The notes under the pieces are model-generated. The model made no database searches. It was given only the letters and a program-made list of their open reading frames with translations, and was not told the DNA's origin. From NCBI GenBank assembly GCA_036417435.1, contig CM070904.1:20814835-20878834 (forward strand): DNA of 64,000 nucleotides. Reading direction: 5' to 3'. Of this stretch, positions 45,303 through 59,188 are shown piece by piece. Numbering within the stretch: position 1 is the stretch's first letter; the number at the start of each line of letters is the position of its first letter. The stretch comes from Inia geoffrensis. Its lineage: Eukaryota > Chordata > Mammalia > Artiodactyla > Iniidae. A program made the translations under genes and the position numbers.

Positions 45303-46119
45303 ATGTCCCGGCTGCGCCATTGGTTGCCACAGCTCTTCCTCACATGGCAAGGACGGTGGCTTCTAGTCCAGGCAGTTCAGCTTCCGGAGTGGGCCCTGGG
45401 CCCCGTCCAGGTGACCCCCGACACCCCGCGGCTGACAGAGGCTCGGTTTTCACAGGCCTCAGACCCTCCTCCAAATTGTCCCATGCCTTTACACCCCTGG
45501 CAGAAGCCGTGGGATTTAATTACTTAACATACTTGTCTCCAGTCCAGATGTTGGCCCCTCCTCATCAGGAGTTGACTGAGACTGAGGTTCCATACCCGGA
45601 CACGGATTCGGTTGGAGAGCTGCCTACAGGGCCAGATCAGTTTGCTGTTCCACGTCAGGATCTGTATAACAAGCAAACCCAACATCAGTAGCTCCCAGAG
45701 GCAGTTCCAATGCTAGACTGGGATCAGAATCAGCCCTTGGTTTTCCTCGACACAAAAGTAAGACTAAACACATAGGTCTAGACGAGGCTGAAGGTCACCA
45801 ATCATCTGAAATACTTGTTCCACCTCTAGGTAGTAACAGCTCAAAACCAATGAAGTTTATAGTTTCACCCTCAAACCTGAAGAAAGATCTAGTTCAGCAT
45901 CAACGGCTTGACAAAATTATTGTTGGAAGTATAGGCCACTTTCAAAAAAACACTCAGGGTCTAGACCAACAGTTGCAGGGTGATTATTTAGATCCCAGTA
46001 TGGATGCCATTTACCCTGAGGAGAGCCAACCTAGGGATTTTGGGGGGAGCCCAGATGAACCTACGGAAACCCCTGAGGAAGTTGACATTTCTGATCCCAG
46101 CAGGATGGCCCAGTGCTAA
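45303..46119 (+). pseudogene. LRRC37-family pseudogene (copy A), 5' part of exon 1
   Basis: LRRC37 proteins are large single-pass membrane proteins with a signal peptide, proline-rich repeats, leucine-rich repeats and a short tail. They are testis-enriched and of uncertain function. The family's characteristic start is seen at ATG 45303 (MSRLRHWLPQLF..., then a hydrophobic stretch and PEWALGPVQ), a likely signal peptide of about 25-30 residues. The frame shifts at about 45480, continuing with GFNYL...TETEVPYPDTDS...GELP. It meets a TAG at 45689-45691 inside the NKQTQHQ/LPEAVPMLDWDQNQ region. It shifts again near 45770 to the frame carrying SSKPMKFIVSPSNLKKDL...DKIIVGSI, and ends at EEVDISDPSRM. 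The proline-rich repeats that should follow are absent. Two frameshifts plus a stop make it a pseudogene. The ATG choice follows family similarity; a GTG-led extension upstream is not meaningful. Confidence 0.88.
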
Positions 46120-47167
<1,048 letters not shown>

Positions 47168-47287
47168 TAAAATTAATTTAAGATTAAAATTAATGATGTA
47201 ATTTCATTATTTTAATTTATTCATTCAGAGTTCCAGCTCCCTAAGTTTCTAAGACCTACCCCCTTGGTAAGAATCAGAGTCTTGGTT

Positions 47288-47336
47288 ACATTATTAAGCT
47301 AATAGTTGCTCAGTTACATTGTTAGCTTAATAATGT
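47288..47336. repeat. Perfect 15-bp inverted repeat, 19-nt loop
   Basis: ACATTATTAAGCTAA at 47288-47302 is the exact reverse complement of 47322-47336. It lies in the intron after the cysteine-rich exon. Confidence 0.95.
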
Positions 47337-47915
47337 TACTGATCCACATACATAAAGGGACAAGAGAAAGGAATAGAAGCAGGAAGGGAATTAACATTAA
47401 TGGCCACATATCCTATGCTGTGCTCTCTGCAAATGAGAACTTATTGATATAGTGCATTACAGTTTGTAAACTGATTTTATATACATTAGGTCTCAAGTGC
47501 CATTTGTCTTATAAGACAGGTGTAAATATATTTTTGTTTATTTTGTTTGTTTCTGCAATTTTATAAAGAGTACAAGTGATGCTGTTTTATGTCCTATTTG
47601 GAGCCTGAGATTTCTGGTTCCATAACCAGAAGCTGCTACCTAACCCTTCTAATGGAATGGAGAGCTAGCTTATTCTTAGACTGTCCAGCTCTGAACTTGC
47701 TCTGAATGTCAAACTTTTCTATCCACAAAACATTCAGGTGCTTTCAGCTATTTTTCTATATATTAGATTTATTGGCACTAACTTGGTGACTTCCAAAATG
47801 TGCTTTCATGCCCATGTAGCTTGAATACAGGTCTGTATCACTGATCTAGAGCACATCATAAATAATAACACTTTGCTACTTATATAAAGACAATATTGCT
47901 GATTTTTCAACACAA

Positions 47916-48034
47916 TTTTTTTTTTTGTCTGTGGCACACACCTTGTGGGATCTTAGCTCCACAACCAGGGATTGAACCCTGGCCACAGCAGGGAAAGTGC
48001 CAGGCCCTAACCACTAGACCACCAGGGAACTCCC
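47916..48034 (-). mobile_element. tRNA-derived SINE (Bov-tA/CHR-related short form), antisense
   Basis: T-run, then 'tgtctgtggcacacaccttgtgggatcttagctcc', 'ggattgaaccctgg' and the end 'ccactagaccaccagggaactccc'. Short, head-dominated form. Confidence 0.85.
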
Positions 48035-49140
48035 CTCCCCAAATTATTTTACTAGTTGTATTACTCCCTTCTCCCCCAGAAGTGGGCAGAAAAGGCATTT
48101 TTAATTTCCTTTTACAGGTGAGGAGAAACAAGATCAGAGGTGTTAAGTGCTATGACCCTAGTGCCCCAATTTCCTCTCCCCAGTTTGGGGCTCTCTGCAA
48201 GCCCATGCTCCTCCTTTCTCATGACCCTCCCCTCCTCCTTTGACCCTCAAGAAAAATACTTTTAATCCTTTTGGAAGAGAAGCCCAGCTACACAATGGTA
48301 CACATCACCTTCACACAGTCAGAAGCCTTGGATGGTTCCCCAAGTAAAGCTGGAAATATTAGAAGTAAAATGAAATGAAAGCAAAGAAGCCATCTGACAG
48401 AAGTTGCTTTTTCCCTTCTGCATTTTGGACCTCAAGTATTATTCCATTGATTTGTTGAACATTCCACATTGGCATACAATTGGGCAAATCTCTTAACTTA
48501 TACCCCAGATCCCTGCCCAAGTTTTAGCAAAGAGCTCAGGCGGACATAGTGTTGTTTTTTTGTTTTTTGTTTTTTTCTGTATAGAGCCTTCTGTTATGAG
48601 GGCTGGGATATATGGAAGCAGGGACTGAGCAAAGGACTCGGTGGGTGCGTGGAGAAGGAAATGTCCAGATGACGACCTGTTAACGGCGGTTGTTGCCGTG
48701 GTCATCTGTGATAGTAGCAAGGACACCAGCACACTAAAGAGGTGGATAGAGGAAGCCTCACACTCCTCTGCCTCTGAGGAAGGATAGGATGGGGTATATA
48801 AATTTGAGGAGCCACAGTAGATCTGCAGAGAGTCCAGCTGAGTAGGGGAATATTTGTCTTCCAGCCTTGGATTTTCTTCAGTACTGTCCCCTGGGAACCA
48901 GTGGAGTAATCCTGATTATAGTTAGTATATTTCACGCTACAGAATTTTCTGAGTAGGTAGCCACTTTTTCAAGAGAAATCTTTTTCGCATTTTGTTGTTG
49001 CCAGTCATAGGCTTAAGTGTGTGTTTCCTTTTCTCCTAAGTGGCACTCAAACGTTGAGTGATTCCTAATTTATTTGGCTGTGGACTGACTAAAAGCTGTC
49101 CCATCAGTCTTCAATGATCAAAAACAGTTATTTTTGACAG
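48035..49140. other. LRRC37 copy A intron
   Basis: No element recognised between the SINE and the large exon. A TTTTTTG-type T-rich patch lies at 48550-48580. The 3' end carries a usable acceptor, TTTTTGACAG, ending at 49140. Confidence 0.6.
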
Positions 49141-50976
<1,836 letters not shown>

Positions 50977-51353
50977 TAGGACATGCCATTGACGTGCCCA
51001 AGCAGGAATGCCATGGGCTCCTAGTCTGTATCTTATCTTCAGCCATGAAACTGGCTAAGACAGTGATCTCCCACTTTGCTCGTTTAGAGAGTATGCCACT
51101 ATTCCTAGGGTAGACGAGAAAAGGCATAACACAAGATAAATAATGTGGGGTTAAATAACTTGTAGAAGAAAATCTTAATGATAAGATTAATAACATTAAA
51201 TTTGGCTTGTTCTTATAGAAGCTACTCGCCTGAAAGGATTGGGTTTTATAGTATTTTAAGAATAGTTAACTATCATTTAGAAATGATTAAAAATAGTTAG
51301 CTTTCATCCCTTCCATCTCCTTGTGTTTCAAAAATTGTTATTTATTTTTTTAG

Positions 51354-51497
<144 letters not shown>

Positions 51498-51600
51498 TGA
51501 GAATCAAAGCCACCTTTCCTCCCCCTACTACTTGATTCTTCTCTTTAATCATGAGGACTGAATACACTTTGTTCTTTTACTGAAAAGTATATTCCCAGGA

Positions 51601-51850
51601 TTTTTGTTTGTTTGTTTGTGCTTTTGTTTGTTTTTTTGTCTGCGTTGTGTCTTCGTTGTCGTGCACAGGCTTCTCATTGTGCTGGCTACTCTTGTTGTGG
51701 AGTACGGGCTCGAGGCACGCGGGCTCAGGAATTGTGGCTCACGGACTTAGTTGCTACGCAGCATGTGGGAACTTCCCAGACCAGGGATCAAACCCGCATC
51801 CCCTTCGCTGGCAGGCGGATTCTTAACCACTGTGCCACCAGGGAAGTCCC
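51601..51850 (-). mobile_element. CHR-type SINE (long form), antisense, in LRRC37 intron
   Basis: A GTTT-rich tail is followed by 'gcgttgtgtcttcgttgtcgtgcacaggcttctc' and the antisense head ending 'gccaccagggaagtccc' at 51850. A short direct repeat AGGATTTTT flanks it (about 51597 and 51855). Confidence 0.85.
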
Positions 51851-52213
51851 CACAGGATTTTTAAAGGAACCCCACTCCCAGGAGATCTCTATGGAATTGG
51901 ATCCACGGTAACAAGCCATTGGACTATGTTGACAAGTGAAGTTTATAAGAAGGCCAGATTTGACATGATAGTAAAATTTCTTCAACACAAAAAACTATGC
52001 TGCATTGATATACTCACCAGTCACTCTCATTGTACTGTTGATTCCTTTACTTGTTGGCTGAAATGATGAGAGATATAGGATCTTCATACTCATGGAGCTA
52101 TCAGTCACCCTGGGAGGGCTAAAAGGATATGCCTAAAAGATAAAAGTGTGATCTTGTCAATTCCTTAGGTTTACTTAGCAGCTTTCTTCTCCAGTGTATT
52201 AGGAATTGTGTAG

Positions 52214-52327
52214 ATATGTTCCATTAAAGCATTTCAAGTAAAATCCTGCAGCAGGCTCCTATAAATATGACATACATTAGGGTAGGCTGCTGCAGGATTT
52301 TACTTGAAATGTTTTAATGGAACATAT
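52214..52327. repeat. 114-bp hairpin: 41-bp arms with one mismatch, 32-nt loop
   Basis: The left arm 52214-52254 begins ATATGTTCCATTAAAG; the right arm 52287-52327 ends with its complement. They differ at one position (C versus T in the middle). It lies in the intron of LRRC37 copy A. No named element recognised. Confidence 0.95.
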
Positions 52328-52429
52328 TCCTGAAGCTAGCCTGTTTACCTTTTGTTCAGTTACATAATGGTTTATTACTTTTCCCAACAGGCAGTTGCTA
52401 ACATTAAAAGAGTGACTTTAATAAGCTGA

Positions 52430-53567
52430 CAATCTTGATTCTACCCTACCAATCCAACCTACTTTATTGACCTTTTCTCTTGTAATGGCAGCCCCCCATT
52501 CCAGCCAAAGCAGCTCCTCACTATACGCTAGTTACACCATACCCATTCCTACTTTTGTCTGTGCCTTTTCCCATCGAAAATTCCTTTATTTTGCTTTGCC
52601 TGTGAAAGTCCTATGAATCTCTCAAAAACCAACTCAAGTTCAGATATCTTTCTTCATAAAGACTTCCCTGAATACTCCAGCCCTCCTGATCCTTGTCCTG
52701 TGAGGTTTGTCACCAGTTCTTAAGGGCCATAGCAAAGCAGTCCCCTCCCCTCAGAACTCACAAAAGTGGTAAGCAGTTTTTAAAAAGGCAGCCCCCCAGG
52801 AGAGAAACACCAAGGTTAGCACATCGTGGAGCTGAGCAGACATGTGTAAGTGCCAATGGCTTCCTGGCCTGTCAGACTTGAATAAAACCTGACATGATGT
52901 ACTAACTTCTCAAGAGAAATGTGTCTATCTGCAGGAGGGTTGGTCAGTAGTGAAAGCAAAGAAAAGGTGAGGAGAGACCAACATGGGCAGTGCCCATCCT
53001 CACATTGCCCAAGAGTAGAGATGGCACCTTAGGCAGCATAACTGAAGAGTCAGGCCCACCAGCCAGGCTGTGCCTGTTGAGGAGCTGGATGGATCCAGCT
53101 ACCTCAGGCCTTCCCATTAAATTCTCGATTCAGCTGATTCCTTTTCTAATTCTGTTCTCACCAAGTAGCCTTCGATTGTGTGACTGTGCTTGAGTGTGCC
53201 ACGGAGGCCTGTCTCCACAGAAGGTCATTCACTGACTGTGCAGACACGGTTTCCCTGTGTGTACAACAGATGTATTTCTCATTGTCAAGTAATAATTTGA
53301 CATTCTGATTTTTGATCAATCCTGTGATATTGATAAAGTGAGACTGCCACAACAGGAAGACATGAGTTCTCTCTTGGTGAGGAAGAGAATGATTTCTGAG
53401 CCTCGGAGGCTGGGGACTAGCATGGGGTCAGCTTGCTAGTCATTGGCCATTGCCCAGACTGTACCCTCTACATCTCCAGGTGGCATATGGCCTTTTGCTT
53501 TTCTATAATTTCTGTAAAGTCCCCTTTTTAGTGTTTTTAACTTCTATGCAGTTTAACCTTGCATATG
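52430..53567. other. LRRC37 intronic DNA, nothing recognised
   Basis: About 1.1 kb without a supported exon or repeat. Confidence 0.4.
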
Positions 53568-53662
53568 TTTTGTTTTGTTTTGATTTCACCTGCGAGATCT
53601 TAGTTCCCCAAGTAGGGATTAAACCTGTACCCTCGGCAGTGAAAGTGAGGAGTCCTAACCAT
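53568..53662 (-). mobile_element. tRNA-derived SINE fragment (short form), antisense, diverged
   Basis: GTTTT-rich run, then 'cctgcgagatcttagttccccaagtagggattaaacctgtaccctcggcagtg' and 'gagtcctaacca'. Older than the CHR-2 copies. Confidence 0.7.
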
Positions 53663-54119
53663 TTTTTCCTCTCCCCACTTATATGATAAGCTTCTTGAGG
53701 ACAGGGGCCATGCAGTGCTCTTCCTATGGTAGACAATAATGGTGTTCAACGGAAGAGAGATGAGGCATTATGTCAATTCCACAGTGAGGAATAATGCAGC
53801 CGAATATTTATTTGAAGTAGCATAGAGTCCAGCAATAGACCCATGTTTTCCTAAGGCTTTTGAAATGTCATGTTTTAATATTCGAATCAGTGGGGGAAAA
53901 ATGAATTAATGGTGATAGGATAGCTGCCTAACTATTTGGGGGGTAAATAATAGCAGATCCCCATTTTTCATCTTAAATAAACATATTTCCATAAATGTGA
54001 AGAAAGACCACATCAAGGTATTAGAAGAAAGTAAAAGCAATAGTTTTATAATCTTATGGTGGGAAAGAGCCTTCAGAGCCTGATGCCACAAGCAGAGCCT
54101 TTGATATATTTCACCATCT

Positions 54120-54335
54120 TGTCTGTGACACCAGCTTAGCACAGATTCATGCCAAGCGTAAGAGGAAGAGTTTTCCATATGTTGTCTGATTTAATGCCCA
54201 CAGTCCTGTAAGGATGATATAACTATCCCTCCTTCATAGATGAAGGAGATCAATGTAAGGCCCCAGTGGCCAAACCAAAAGCAGAAGCCAGTTTCACCCG
54301 ACTGCAAAGCTTGTGCTCCCTACTCCACTCTTTTG
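54120..54335 (-). mobile_element. MIR SINE, antisense
   Basis: Antisense MIR order: 'tgatttaatgcccacagtcctgtaaggatgatat', 'ctccttcatagatgaagg', 'cccgactgcaaagcttgtgctccctactccac'. Confidence 0.7.
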
Positions 54336-54421
54336 TCTTGTCTCCTTAGAGACAAAAAGAACTGGAAAGATTCGAAACATTAAAATTCAATGAAAGCCAG
54401 TATTTCTTTACTATAAGGAGA

Positions 54422-54556
54422 TTTTTGTTTGTTTGTTTGGGCATGGCGCGGCTTGACCATGCTGTGCAGCTTGCGGGATCTTAGAGCAGGGATTGAACCT
54501 CGGGCCACAGCAGTGAAAAGGACAAGACCTAACCACTGGACCATCAGGGAACTCCC
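54422..54556 (-). mobile_element. tRNA-derived SINE (short form), antisense
   Basis: GTTT-rich run, then 'gggcatggcgcggcttg', 'gcttgcgggatcttag', 'gattgaacctcggg' and the end 'ccactggaccatcagggaactccc'. Confidence 0.85.
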
Positions 54557-54734
54557 AAGAGTTTTATAAGTCAACAAGAAGAAGACAAACAGTCCAGGGA
54601 AAAAGGGGGCAAGGGCTGTGAAGAGTAGGATGTGTGTTGACAGTCAGCCACCATATCTGCCCGACCTCTCCTCATGGCTCGTGTGTGGTGCGTTTTGTTA
54701 GCCAGGCCTTTGTCACTTCATGACGTAAAAATAA

Positions 54735-55700
54735 TCCATAATATTTTCTTCAAGTACTTTAATAATCTGTCTAGAATTTGTTGTATTGGTTTTTTCGTGT
54801 GGTTGACGTAGGGGATCTAACATTTTCCCCCTATATGCAGATCTAATTGTTTTCAAACCTTTCACTGAATGGTTTAGTCTTTGTTCCCTGGTCTAATATA
54901 CTATCTTTTTCTGGACCCTATTCTGTGATCCAGTTATCTTGTCCTGTACCAGTACCAATATCACACTGCTTAATTCCAGTTGCTCTATAACATATGTTAT
55001 ATCTGGTAGGGCAAGATCCTACTCTTTGACCTTCTTTTTCATACATTTCATAATTATTCTTACATATGTTCTCTACCAAATGTCTGCTGGTCAGGTTTTA
55101 TTTAAAAATTATTTTGGCTATAAATGGATTGCATTGAATTTGGAGGTTACTGTGAGGAGAATTGACCTCTTTACAACCTTCTAGGAGGATGGTATCTCAT
55201 ACCATGTAAGTACATCTTCTTAATGTCCTTCAGAAAAGTTTTAATATTTTCATCACATAGGTCTTACAAATTTTTGGTTAAGTTTATTCCTAGGTACTTT
55301 ATGCATTTCTATTGATATGGTAAATGGGATGTTTCTTCTGTTTCTTAGTTAGTTATTTGTGTTATATGGGAAAGCTATTGAGGCTTATATGTGGATCTCT
55401 TGATTTTGTATGGAGCCATCTTATTCATGTTGCTTCCAATAAAATTTCGGTTGATTCTTTTGGTCTTTTTTGGTCCCTCATTTCATGTGCAAATATTTTT
55501 GTCTCTTCCTTTCCAATACTTCATTTTTCTTATCATACTGATTAAGACCTCCTCCACAATGATCAATAGTAGCAGAAATCATGGGTATCCTGCTCTTGGT
55601 TTTGACTTTAAAACAATGCTTAGGCTTCTGCTAGATGCTTTTATTTTCTTTTCCTACTTCTAAGAGTTTTTCTTAGGAATTATGTGTTGAACGTTATCTA
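54735..55700 (-). mobile_element. Old L1 ORF2 fragment, antisense
   Basis: Follows the antisense ORF2 order: 'cctggtctaatatactatc', 'cttaattccagttgctctataac', 'ttggctataaatggattgcattgaatttgg', 'ttttggttaagtttattcctaggtactttatgcattt', 'atcatgggtatcctgctcttggttttgac'. Many stops. Confidence 0.75.
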
Positions 55701-57336
55701 AAACAGTCAGTAAAATATATCGCCTGCTGCACTCAAGTCCCTATGTTAGGTACTGTGGAAGAGTCAAAGGATTATTAAACAGGGTAGAATTCCTTTCCTT
55801 AAAAAAGTTATCATCTCACTGGGTAGATAAGATTTAAAGTAGAAAGGAATGAATAAGGATTTGGAAATAGTTGTAATGGCTAATCATGATCACGTTTTCT
55901 TTCAAAATGGATTTATTCTCATAGAATTGCAAAAGAGGAGGATAGAAAAAGAAGCAGATGGTAAATATTAGTTTTGAAAGCAGAATTTTACAACTAGAGG
56001 AGAACTTAGAACTCATCTATTTCAGTTTCCTGACCAAAGGCAGGAAGAATGTTTAATTACCCTAATGGTTTACCCTAATTTATTTATTAGCAGAATTAGC
56101 TCCCCAGCCCAAGCTGACTTAGAACAGGACTGGCACCGATTCATCTGCTTTCACTAGTCCTTTAAGGAAAGAGCGTGGACGGGGAGAGGTTTTGGTTGTA
56201 CTTGTTCCTCCTGGCCTGATGCCGGGTTCCTAGGCACCAGGCCAGGCCAGAGGCCTTCTAGGAGGCTCCGGGGTAGGGAAGGCCACATGGTTGGGGATGT
56301 AGGGGCTGGCCTCACTCAAAGCTGACAAAAGGTAGAACATATGAGTCCCTTTTGTAATTGGGCAAGGAAACTTCGCTTCTCATCCTACTGTTTTTTATGC
56401 CCCTACTCTCTATTCCCTTTATCCAAACCTCATAGAACTTTAACCGGGAGAAACTTTAGACAGTCGTTTATCTCTTCCATTTGTAATAAGGAAATGGAGA
56501 AGGAGAAAGGGAAAACATTTTGCCCCATTGTCATACTGCTAGTGATTATCAAAAAGAAGAGGGTCCCTTTCCACTGAGGACTTCTCTATTGATCGCACTG
56601 TGCTTGGGCTGTGAGCTACGTTTTATGTCACAATTCAGTATTGCACATACTATATGGACATAAGTAGTTTCTGAAAGAAACTTATTGTGCACTCTGATTT
56701 TTTTCTCTTCTATTTGTATTCAAAAAGAGTATTTTGTGTTTCACTGCTGGTCCTGGCCTTTAAACTGATCCCACAATTCACTGACACCTCAGTGACAGCC
56801 TGCAGTATGAAAGTCAGAGAGGAATACATAACTTTGCTCATTGGTTTCAGGGGTTTACTTGGTGTGATTCAACTTATAGGATAGAGCAGCCAGGAAAATA
56901 AAAGCACCTTCTCCCCACACCCACACCCCCAGCAAATGCTGCATGTGCAACTATGTCCAAAGTGGACTGGTGTGAAACGCATCTAGAGAGTAACGTGTTT
57001 CTGCCCAGCGCCATTGTGCAGTGTTTTCTCTGCACGATGGCACTTGGCCAAGGACCAAAAAAGGTGAGTGGGGCTGAAAATCCTGCCTATACTCCATGCT
57101 AGTCTACATGTAAAGGTCTCCCCAGAGACACTAGGGAGCCATTTTGGACAGACACAGAGAACTTCTGGAAGGCCAGCATGCATGCAATGATTTTCAAGAT
57201 CCCGGGCCTGTTGTGATTTTGCTCATTGTGATTATGGACTGAGGTACCCATTTAGTCCTAATAAGACCAGAGATAACACACTGTGTTAGAGATGAAAAAT
57301 GACATGTAACACTAACTGTGTGTGTTTTCCTCCAAG
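55701..57336. other. LRRC37 intronic DNA
   Basis: About 1.6 kb with no supported exon or clearly recognised repeat, although 55980-56110 has a faint MIR-like look. Confidence 0.4.
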
Positions 57337-57391
57337 GGGCTTTTTTCGATTTCTGCTGTGTAAGAGAAGCTCAGGGGAAAGTGAGATTCAG
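57337..57391 (+). pseudogene. LRRC37 copy A, first cytoplasmic-tail exon
   Basis: Acceptor CCTCCAAG ending at 57336, donor CAG|GTAAGT at 57392. It reads GFFRFLLCKRSSGESEIQ from 57338, which matches the basic, cysteine-containing tail just inside the membrane in LRRC37. The family frame begins one base after the acceptor, whereas the transmembrane exon ends in phase 0. Either the exon gained a base (in the GGGG or TTTTTT run) or the frame is lost here. Confidence 0.8.
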
Positions 57392-57471
57392 GTAAGTTTG
57401 AGGAGGGGAAAGTACTGTGGCCAGAGAAAGCAGGGGAGATGCAGAATTAATATTTCCCTTTCTGTTTCTAG

Positions 57472-57599
57472 GAGGGCTCTTTCCGGAGAAGGCGGCCACT
57501 TTGACATAGGGATACGTAAAGGCCTCTCAACGCCACACGCAAGGAAAATATGGCACAAAAGCTACACGACAGGGAGTCTTCTGAGGAGGATGAGATATT
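57472..57599 (+). pseudogene. LRRC37 copy A, last exon (tail end)
   Basis: Acceptor TTTCTAG ending at 57471. In frame it reads EGSFRRRRPL and then a TGA at 57502, where the family continues. Downstream in the same frame are a TAA and then the diagnostic C-terminal segment MAQKLHDRESSEEDEIF (57550-57600). Beyond that point the sequence is not tail or 3'UTR but the proline-rich repeats of another LRRC37 exon 1, in a different frame. Confidence 0.85.
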
Positions 57600-58198
57600 T
57601 CTCCATCCCAGCAGAAGGCCCGAACTCGTCATCCAGAGCTCACTGAGGAGGCTGAATCTTTACCCCAGGAGACCCCTGCTCAGCATCCAAGGACCCCTGA
57701 GGAGGTTGAATCTTTTTCACCCCAGGCAGAGGCCCAGACTCAGCATCCAGAGCCCACTGAAGAGGTTGAACCACCTCCACTTCAGCAGGAGGCTCCATCT
57801 CAGCCTTCAGAGGCCCCTGAGGAACTAGAAACTCCAAGTCCTCATGAGGCCCTCGCTCGGCCTTTGGAGACACTTAAGGAGATTGTAGTTCGACCAGTAG
57901 CACATCATGGGGTAAATGAAGCTCAGCAGTCAAACTTGTACAATTTCTCTATTAAACCTATGGATCTGGCACTTACCATAACTCCACAGGTCACTAAATA
58001 GGTTGATCCTTCTCCAGTCCAGCAAGAGACCCCACCTCAGCCTCCAAAGAGCCATGTGGAGGTTGAACCTCCAACAGTCCAGCAGGAGGCACCATCTCAG
58101 CCTCCAGAGAGCCCTGAGGAGGTGAACCTTCTCTACTCCATCAAGACGCCCCAACTCAGGCTCCAGGTCTCCCTACTGAGTATGTACATGAAATTCCA

Positions 58199-59188
58199 GT
58201 GAGTGAAGAGGTAGCATCTCTACCTGGCATTCAGCATCACGCTCATTCCAACTTGCCCAGTGATACACTTCAACCTCGGGATTTGGAACTTACCATCACT
58301 CCAGAGCCCACTACGGAAGCTGAATTTCCTACAGCTCAGCAGGAGGCCCTGACTCCTCCTCTTGAGCATCCTGTGGGGACACAATCTTCTCCAAGCCAAC
58401 AAGAGACCTCAGGTAAGCCTCCAGAGCCTCCTGGAGAGGTTGAGCCTTCAAGGGAGCAGGAGCAACCAGCTCAGCCTCCTGAGCCTCCTGGGGAATGTGA
58501 ATCTTCTCCAACCCAGCAGGAGCCCACAGGTCAGCCCCCAGGGCCTCTTGTGGAAGCTGAGCCTTCTCCAAGTGAACAGGATCAACTGACTCTGCCTTCT
58601 GAGACAACAGAGCCTCCTGATGAGGTGAAAACAACAACCCAGCAGGACATTCCAGCTCAGCTTTCAGAGTCTTTTGGAGAACCTGAAACCTCTGCAACCA
58701 AGGAGAAAACCTCAGCTCAGTATCCAGAGACCCCTAATGAGGCAGAACCTTCTGCAACCCAGCAGGAGATCCCAGCTCTGTCTCCAGCAGAGATAGAAAC
58801 TTCTGCAGCCCTGCAGAGGCAACCAGCTCAGCCCCCAGAGCCTTCTTCAGGGGAGGTGGAACCTTCTCCGACTCAACAGGAACAGCCAGCTCAACCTCCA
58901 GATCATCATGAAATGACAGTTTCACCTCCAAGTCACCCTCATGCTCAGCATTCAGACTTATCCAGTGTCATTGTCAAACATGCAGATGTGCAGCTTACCA
59001 TAACAAAAGAACCCACTCCAGAGGTGGGACCTTCTCCAAATCAGCGCAAGCCTTCAGCTCAGCCCTCAGTGCCCCTTACTAATGCAGAATTGGCTACAAT
59101 GCAACATGAGGCCCCCACACTGCTTTCACAGCCACCTGAGGAGGTTGAACTTTTGCCAGTTCAACAAGAGGATCCAGCCGAGCTCTAG
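58199..59188 (+). other. Longest open block in copy B (about 330 codons of proline-rich repeats)
   Basis: A single open frame within the decaying exon, containing about eight to ten proline/glutamine/glutamate-rich units and then a VIVKHADVQLTITKEP unit. No cysteines, no hydrophobic segment; predicted disordered and extracellular in the parent protein. The nominal ATG at its start is not a real start codon; the frame simply opens after a frameshift at about 58120. Confidence 0.8.
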
